64,000 nt of DNA. Origin: Petrosia ficiformis (lineage: Eukaryota; Porifera; Demospongiae; Haplosclerida; Petrosiidae). Location of the stretch: assembly GCA_947044365.1 (NCBI GenBank), contig OX345646.1, positions 2,689,327 to 2,753,326 on the forward strand, given 5' to 3'. A program made the translations under genes and the position numbers. Each line of letters starts with the position of its first letter. The stretch's first letter is position 1. Positions 58,896 to 64,000 of the stretch are shown here, one piece after another. The notes beneath the pieces were generated by a model. That model searched no databases, was not told where the DNA came from, and worked only from the letters and a program-made list of their open reading frames with translations.

Positions 58896-60681
58896 GGCTT
58901 CCTACCAACAGCAACAGCAACCTTCTTACCAGATAAATGATCAACAACAAATTTGGCAGCAACAAAGTTTTCTGTATAGTTCTGCTCCCAGTTCTCAGGG
59001 AAGAAGAGTAATGGTTAAAAATGTGAGTTTATATTTTAGTCATGTATCGTTAAAAGAGTTGTTTTTATATGACAACTTCAGATACATGTACATGTACATG
59101 TAGTTATCTACATACATGTAGTATGATTAATGTCTGAAGCCTTAGATTACAATGTAAGGAATTGAAGTGAGTAGAGAGGAGCGTGTGAACTTTCATTTGT
59201 TTTTGGTGATGAAATTCGATAGGTGCATATATTGTTTTAGTCTTTATTCCAGCTCTATCTTGTACAATGTAAAACATGTTCATACACTTAGAAATTGTTT
59301 TTTTAACAAAATTGTACACGTGTGTATATTACATTTTATATTGCCGTATAGCTAAATTTCAGGACAGCGTGGCAAAAACTTAAAGATTTGTTTCGTGGTG
59401 CAGGTGAGTCACATGATTATCATATGATTAATTGTGGATATTATTGCGTGAGAGTATACATGTAGTTCAGGAACTAATACTACAATAATTTTGATATTAA
59501 TTATGTACGCACTGATACTTCTTGCATTGATTCTAGAAAAGATGGAATATGCTGATACATATTCGTGATCTACAGTGTATGCTAAACAACTTCTGAACAT
59601 TTATATTGTATCTGTACATGTATGTAAATGTTGTAAATCCAAATAGGCCTAATATGTATTGTGAGTTCAATACATGGGCTAACAGTGTGAAAGCCAAAAA
59701 CTACCTATATGTTTAAAGGAGAAGCATTGGCAATTTGGCTGGAGATTAGTGAAGATATGGAAGATTATTGCACAAAGGAATTTAATTGCATATGGCATTT
59801 GTGATTTTAATGAGTTTCTTCAATGCAAACTACAGTTGGATGAATTGCCTTCTATGCTGTGTAAGAAACTAGTAGCGTAAGCAATGCAAGGATCTCACAC
59901 CAGTTCCTAGCAGGATTATCTAATGTCATATCTCTCCAATTATGAGCGAGTGGAGAAACCAATGAGCTTGATAAAGTAGTTGACATAGCACATATATCGA
60001 TGGCCATAAACAACCATAGTCAAATTGCTGATTGCTGCAGTGGTGATCAATGTGTGTGAAACCTAAAGTACAATGTGTCGGTATGTCAAAACTTCCCAGG
60101 CACCAGTAGTGTTGTATTTCATGATTTGTGGCGTGTACAGCATTCCATCCAGTTAAAATCACTAATGCTTCACTGTAAATCCATTAAAGCACCTGCCTAC
60201 TATAGTGCACACTATGGAAATTACATTCGAAGCATGCACAAAACTAATTTTAAGTATTAATCACACTTTAGAATTAAATTTCAATAAATATAAAATTTTG
60301 CCAAATGAAAATTAGTTTGTTAACCACTTGGTGTCAGCAAAAAATATCTTATCCTGATATGTACATTGTAAATGTACATGTATGTCATAAAATATATAAA
60401 TACATGTATAATACATGTGCGTAAATGTATAATTATATGCTTTTATATGCATATACATGTACATGTAAGTAAAATTCTAAATAAGGTGGCAATATCATTA
60501 ATATAACAATACAATATTATTATTATAATATATTGCCCAATTCTATAATTATATGTTCATTATAATTATTCACATTTAGGTAAAGTACAGTTTGTGGACA
60601 TTATGCAGGGTAGTGATGGACGACCAAATGGAAATGCTTTTATACTGTTTGATAGGCCAGATGAAGCTAGCAAAGCTGTTG
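45973..60681 (+). CDS. hnRNP M/MYEF2-like RNA-binding protein with three RRMs (3' end outside window)
   Basis: Thirteen coding exons: 45973-46312, 46731-46783, 48268-48275, 48967-49060, 49661-49768, 52789-52840, 54846-54947, 55062-55111, 55995-56136, 57888-58004, 58649-59022, 59352-59403, 60580-60681. The frame is kept throughout (531 residues so far). An in-frame TAA 9 nt upstream fixes the start. Order: charged N-terminus with an 11-proline run, RRM1 (RNP2 VFVANL at 93-98, RNP1 KGMGIVEY), RRM2 (VFVNNL at 197-202, RNP1 KGMGSVQF), a Gly/Met-rich linker, a Gln/Ser/Tyr low-complexity stretch of about 110 residues coded by CAA/CAG runs, and RRM3 (VMVKNL, then NGNAFILF). The RRM spacing and the TW(Q/K)xLKDxF helices recall hnRNP M; nuclear pre-mRNA binding is inferred. 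The end of RRM3 was not found before 64000. The exact orthologue is uncertain. Confidence 0.85.
47034..47074. repeat. (TA)n microsatellite
   Basis: A pure TA run within the intron between coding exons 46731-46783 and 48268-48275. Confidence 0.95.
48268..48275 (+). other. 8-nt microexon (GGAATGGG) of the hnRNP M-like gene
   Basis: Flanked by TTTTTTATAG and GTAAGC. The preceding exon ends in phase 0 (...TCATCAAAG) and the following one starts G-ATT-GTG, so 2 modulo 3 bases are needed. The 8 bases supply Gly-Met-G(gly) and complete the RNP1 motif KGMGIVEY. The identical KGMG string occurs in RRM2 of the same protein, which supports the model. Confidence 0.85.
49800..50178. repeat. 66-bp tandem repeat, about 5.5 copies
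   Basis: The unit begins TTGAAACACTTAATCAAGCT and includes ATACATGTAGACTTGAAATT and AGAGAGATCAAAG. Copies are nearly identical. Because 66 is 3 x 22, open frames of over 110 codons appear on both strands; these are artefacts. The array begins about 30 bp after the donor site of exon 49661-49768. Confidence 0.97.
50674..51281. mobile_element. 608-bp non-autonomous DNA transposon with long inverted repeats and 7-bp duplication
   Basis: Inverted arms of about 115 bp at roughly 90% identity: CAGGAGCCCATAATGAC at the left and its inverted copy ending GGGCTCCTG at the right, each continuing through AAATTGGTCAAACTATCTG and ACTATTTTTAGAACCA. The heptamer CTGAAAT directly abuts both ends (50667-50673 and 51282-51288). 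Termini starting CAG suggest a hAT relative, though hAT usually gives 8 bp. The central 370 bp have no convincing ORF. Inserted in an intron of the hnRNP M-like gene. Confidence 0.92.
52023..52172 (-). repeat. tRNA-derived SINE copy
   Basis: Minus strand: an ACTGGTGGTTAAAGAGCTGG head, ATCGAAAGGTTGCAGG, a B-box-like GGTTTGAGCCC, CCACTAGT, and a tail ending CCCGGGGAGCTGGTTAA. The head matches the 30195 copy; the tail matches the 41740 copy. Confidence 0.78.
53220..54600. other. Intronic stretch with unassigned ORF-like debris
   Basis: Between exons 52789-52840 and 54846-54947. Several overlapping open frames of 60-120 codons occur on both strands, with higher GC than the surrounding intron, notably 53220-53840 and 54040-54480. 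The segment near 54330-54450 (GACGCCATTT ... GTTCTAAAAATAGTA) resembles the inner right part of the 50674-51281 element (GACGCCATAT ... GTTCTAAAAATAGTA), so part of it is probably a larger relative of that element. No protein family recognised. Confidence 0.4.
55500..55700. repeat. Short internal repeats/foldback around AATAGTGGAAGTCCA
   Basis: AATAGTGGAAG(A/T)(T/C)CA occurs three times, and TGGACTTCC-like reverse matches are nearby (AGTGGAAGTCCACTATT is itself a palindrome). Probably a decayed foldback element. Confidence 0.5.
56215..56385. mobile_element. 171-bp MITE-like inverted repeat
   Basis: Left AAGCCTACCATCCACTAGGC and right GCCTAGTGGATGATGCATGG-TAGGCTT are inverted copies, the right one with 7 extra bases. 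A third internal CCTACCATCCACCAGG lies near 56320. Located in the intron between exons 55995-56136 and 57888-58004. Confidence 0.75.
56740..57137 (-). pseudogene. Crypton-like tyrosine-recombinase (DUF3504-type) fragment
   Basis: Minus-strand frame from MSNLDIELVKENADPEFQ through EEIDRWFSTFIAEVRR, DGDQYPPRNIHKLLSGILRY and DSRFKPIQGACE. After a frameshift near 56830 it continues in the next frame as GRLRELCKATGTSV and IKMEEEDQLLLK. The order W-x-FxxEVRR, YPPR-LxxLxxGxxRY and D-xF-xxxxxxCExRLREL resembles the DUF3504 region of Crypton-derived animal proteins (ZMYM/QRICH1 group). No catalytic Arg/Tyr part is present. Family recall only; not searched. Confidence 0.6.
57309..57395. repeat. 87-bp hairpin with GTATCAGGTATAC ends
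   Basis: GTATCAGGTATAC at 57309-57321 is inverted at 57383-57395, and the inner ATTCATAATCCC(T)CGGG pairs with its copy around a CTACGCTC loop. The loop resembles that of the hairpin at about 20905, so both may be regulatory ends of related elements. Confidence 0.75.
59680..59960 (+). mobile_element. LTR-retrotransposon gag-like remnant
   Basis: In the intron between exons 59352-59403 and 60580-60681, short pieces in shifting frames (GEALAIWLEISEDMEDYCT and, further on, a DEF...CKLQ-type and LCKKLVA-type segment) resemble the capsid-type gag of Ty3/gypsy-like elements. Frameshifts and stops interrupt it and no LTRs or polymerase region were seen. Weak, fragmentary evidence. Confidence 0.45.
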
Positions 60682-63600
60682 GTAAGACATTTCATTATAC
60701 TTGTACATGTACATGGTCCTTTAATATCAAAATAAATTTTAATCTGAAATGCAGTGTTCTCTCCAGGAGTTAAAAGTAGAGTGATATTTTGCTACATTGT
60801 ACATGATACACTTGCATGTAATAGTAATGCTGTAATAGTGATCTTGTATAATATCAAATTATCAATAACTGTGACATGTAATGTTTTAATCTTATTTTAA
60901 AAAAAGACTGTATGTACATGTAGTTAATAATGCAAATTCAGTGTGTGGAGAAGAACCCATCACAAAGATCCCCATTCACACAAATGCAGACAGATCATTT
61001 TCAAAATAAAACACACTGATTAGGAACACATTTTGTGAGTAGTGTTTTAAGGTGGCGTTACCGTGACATTAATGATATTCATAGTTCAAAAGTTTTTTGT
61101 TATTATCTTTATTTTTGTTCATTATTTTGTTTTATAATTTCATAATTAACACTACCTTACTGTCATTTATTGACAGTGAAAATTTCAAGTTGTTACCTTG
61201 TTGCATTTTCGAGTTACGAGCGTGAGAAGAACCCATCACAAAGGTACATTTTTAATACAAAGTACACAACATAGAGACTGGAAAGTCGTTATACATGAAT
61301 AACTCACTAGGATCTACAGATATTATACATAGTCAACACGTACATGTATCTCCACAAATCTCCAGAGAACGTAAGAGTATCACTAAATTGCTTCATAGAA
61401 TTGTTCGCCCGCATGTTTTGGTTCTCGCATTAATTTTTCATAGCTATACAGTTTATTACAGCTGAGAACAAGTGTATATAGAGAAAAACAACATCCCTAT
61501 GATTGCTTTACAAAGTTAAGTGAAGATAAAAGTATCCCTATGACTGCTTTGTGGTTTCCAGCATTCAGTAATCATGGCTGATGCCTGAAACACATCAGCC
61601 TATTATAGTTATTATTTTGATTATCTACTCTGTTTACCTTTTAAAGAACCTTGTAGAACTTAAAGAATATATTTCAGGTAGGATAGCTAGGTATTTGTTC
61701 TAGTTGGGATCTCGATCGCGCATTCTTTTATGCGCCACGCCCATTAATTGACCGAGCCCCCGGGAATGATGTAACTTCCTTAACTACGTATACAACGCAT
61801 ACTCGCGTAGGTGACACAAGAATATATATATATATATATATATATATAGTTCGAACCCGTGGGAAAGCAATCATAGGGATGGCCCTATGGGCCATAAAAA
61901 TGTACCTCAGTACAACCCACTGATTTTGATTCATTATAGCAGAGATAATACCACAGGAATGTATATTTAACGCAGTTCTGTATGCGCATAGTATTGTACT
62001 GCAACCACAAAATGAATATCATGAATAAAGTATGATATAATTAACGGGCAATTTTATGGTTTCTCACTTCTGCTGTAACACCACCTTAAGCACTTTCAGA
62101 TTCCTGAGAGATTTTGTGATAAATGTACAGCTGAGATAATACAGCTGGTTTTCAGCTTGTGCAGCTGTAAAAGATTTTACACCTTCATGTATTGCCCATT
62201 TGATATACATGTACCTCACACTGTATGAACTCAAGCCCTGCAGTTCTATACATGTACATGTATATCATTTACAGTAAAATTTGTATTGATACTAATTCAA
62301 TAATATTTATAATACTGAGATTCATAATTATGTAGTCTCATTCCCAGTTGTTCACGCACTTAAAAAACATGGTACAACACTTCAGCAACTTTCTTGTCAT
62401 TATTGCTAACATAATTTGTTGGCATCATTAATAATTTTATTTTGATAATTTATTGTTAATGAGCAAAATGACTATGAGTTTTTAGCCATTGGGAATACAT
62501 CTAAGATAGCATGGAATTAGTCACAAAGAGAGATTTTCCTTTGCCTATGTGCAACAAACACTTTCAAAACTTTCTGAAAATTCATAAATGGCCTTAGCGT
62601 CTCCTAGAGAGAAGTTGGATTATGGAACACTAATTTTGAAAAAGCTTTCTACACTGCTTGAGATATGATAGTCACGGGAAGAATAGAGTCTAGTCTTGGC
62701 TTGCAACTTCATATTGTTATTAATATTATTTGTTAATCTTAATCCATGATGTCACGTGTATACTGCAATTTGAACGGAGGGACAAAAATCTGTTCCCACA
62801 CTGTAAAAATGAATGGTTATTTTAACCCTCCCTCCATTAGTTACACGAGTTACAATTTCAAGTTTCAATCAATGCTGCTTTCTTGTCTAGCTAGGTAATG
62901 TAGTAATTCATGTTTTTTTTGTTGACTAGTATATAAAGTACATGCCATAATAAAGAATGGTAAACAATACAATGTACATGTACTTTAAACATGTAAATCC
63001 CATAATAATTACATAATTGTGCTGACATTTCAAATATCTGTGGCATACATCACATGTTATTTGCTATTAAGTACATTAATTAATACTCTGGAATGAGCTA
63101 GTAACATCTGCTGTTTTCGAATTGGAATTCACCACAGGTTGTATCTACATGTATAATACTATGCTGCGTACATGTATATAGCTACATTGTATTGTACAAT
63201 ACGTTATACCTTATTATGACATGTACTTCATACTACATGTATACAGTCAATATAGATGAAGATCAAATGAACTGTTACTTGTAAATATTATCTAGCAGTA
63301 AAAATAGATCAGCATGGAGGAAAATATAATTGCTTTGAAACTCCTATAACCAACTGAAAGGTTAAAATAACCTGTTACTTTTTATAGTGTGCAATGTCAG
63401 AATGTTGTTGACATGTACCACATGTCCTCTCGCTTGTTAAGTGCACAAGTGGCTTGGTAATTTGTATGATCCACTGATGTGTCTGTAAAAGGACTTTCTT
63501 AAAAATATGACTCTCAAAACAATCATCAATAATTCTGCACAAAATATTTCTCTCAAATGTCTTTCTTCTTTTAGCAAATCAAAATATCAATTACAAATAT

Positions 63601-64000
63601 GTAATTGCTTAAAAGTTTAATACTGGTGAACATTATGTTATTATGTAAAGACATGCGTGAATCAGAAAGAAAGGAAAACTGAGAAAGTCAGGAATCTTTA
63701 AAGTCAAAAGTCAACGACTGCTACATCATACTTATTACTTTCTGTTGTTCTACATGCCCTTTTAGCCTTACATCATTTGCCCCAATTATTCATGTTGTAC
63801 AACATACTTTAGAGGCAAAACAAAACCCGCAGCTATAACTGGTTGTTTATTTATGTTGACATTTTCCACTTATCTTAAACTTATCAAACATTTTGAAACT
63901 GTTTGTTCATCTCTAGTGAAAGGGCTGGCAAATTGATCTGATGAAATATTTCCCAATTGATATTTTCCTATACACTGTTATCTGAATAGCCGAGTTCCAT
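60682..64000. other. Right edge: intron or downstream part of the hnRNP M-like gene, no exon found
   Basis: After the donor GTAAGA at 60682 the last beta strand of RRM3 should follow in a further exon. I found no acceptor followed by a fitting frame up to 64000. The phrase GAGAAGAACCCATCACAAAG occurs twice (about 60949 and 61225). A dispersed repeat copy occupies 61460-61910. The rest shows only AT-rich sequence with TACATGTA words. Confidence 0.5.
61460..61910. repeat. Dispersed repeat copy related to 920-1260
   Basis: Same order of blocks as the left-edge copy, here with a (TA)n tract (61824-61848) between the GACACAAGAATA block and GTTCGAACCCGTGGGAAAGC, and ending in GGGATGGCCCTATGGGCC. 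Confidence 0.75.

Noticed and set aside
63908..63940. Possible terminal exon of the hnRNP M-like gene after TCTCTAG
   Set aside because: It would end RRM3 after seven residues with nothing resembling its last strand.

Overview
This is AT-rich eukaryotic DNA from an animal. It carries spliced genes whose exons can be read through clean GT-AG introns, and its proteins are recognisably animal-type: the KH-domain ribosome factor KRR1, the motile-cilium factor CFAP298, Golgi GT14 glycosyltransferases and a three-RRM hnRNP M-like protein. The large repeat load of small inverted-repeat elements and decayed LINE, hAT, Crypton-like and gag fragments, together with a very high density of the palindrome TACATGTA, makes me favour an early-branching animal such as a demosponge. 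That placement is inference.

Layout. At 3394-4235 (+) lie the last three exons of an unidentified gene that enters from the left. At about 4565-5888 (+) is a dead copy of a GT14 glycosyltransferase. KRR1 fills 7130-30829 (-): 11 small exons give a 338-residue protein, stretched over 23.7 kb because its introns hold satellites, a broken LINE and many foldback elements. Directly upstream on the same strand are two intact single-exon GT14 paralogues (31043-32458 and 32761-34269) and then CFAP298 (34442-45851, 8 exons, 337 residues). The four minus-strand genes are separated by only 172-302 bp. CFAP298 starts 121 bp from the start of a plus-strand gene for an hnRNP M/MYEF2-like RNA-binding protein (45973 to beyond the right edge; 13 coding exons seen), so the two probably share a bidirectional promoter.

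The exon models of KRR1, CFAP298 and the hnRNP M-like gene keep an open frame across every junction. KRR1 and CFAP298 total 339 and 338 codons including stop. The hnRNP M-like gene needs an 8-nt microexon, which supplies the centre of the RNP1 motif of its first RRM. CFAP298 without one in-frame 47-codon exon has the 290-residue length I recall for the human protein.

Accessory DNA. Three small elements have hAT-type hallmarks (terminal inverted repeats plus 8-bp or near-8-bp target duplications), at 624-786, 3749-4036 and 13938-14283. A 608-bp element at 50674-51281 has inverted repeats of roughly 115 bp and a 7-bp duplication. Large arrays include a 2.2-kb minisatellite with alternating 37- and 27-bp units (15653-17817), a 27-bp array joined to a GACTCA-rich array (8600-9545), and a 66-bp array (49800-50178). 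tRNA-derived SINE copies lie at 30195-30420, 41740-41916, 52023-52172 and possibly 44140-44222. I found no CRISPR array, rRNA gene, intact tRNA gene or clearly new multi-gene system. The most unusual points are the conversion-like tract in the GT14 pair, the microexon, the extra CFAP298 exon and the nested foldback at 20401-20962.
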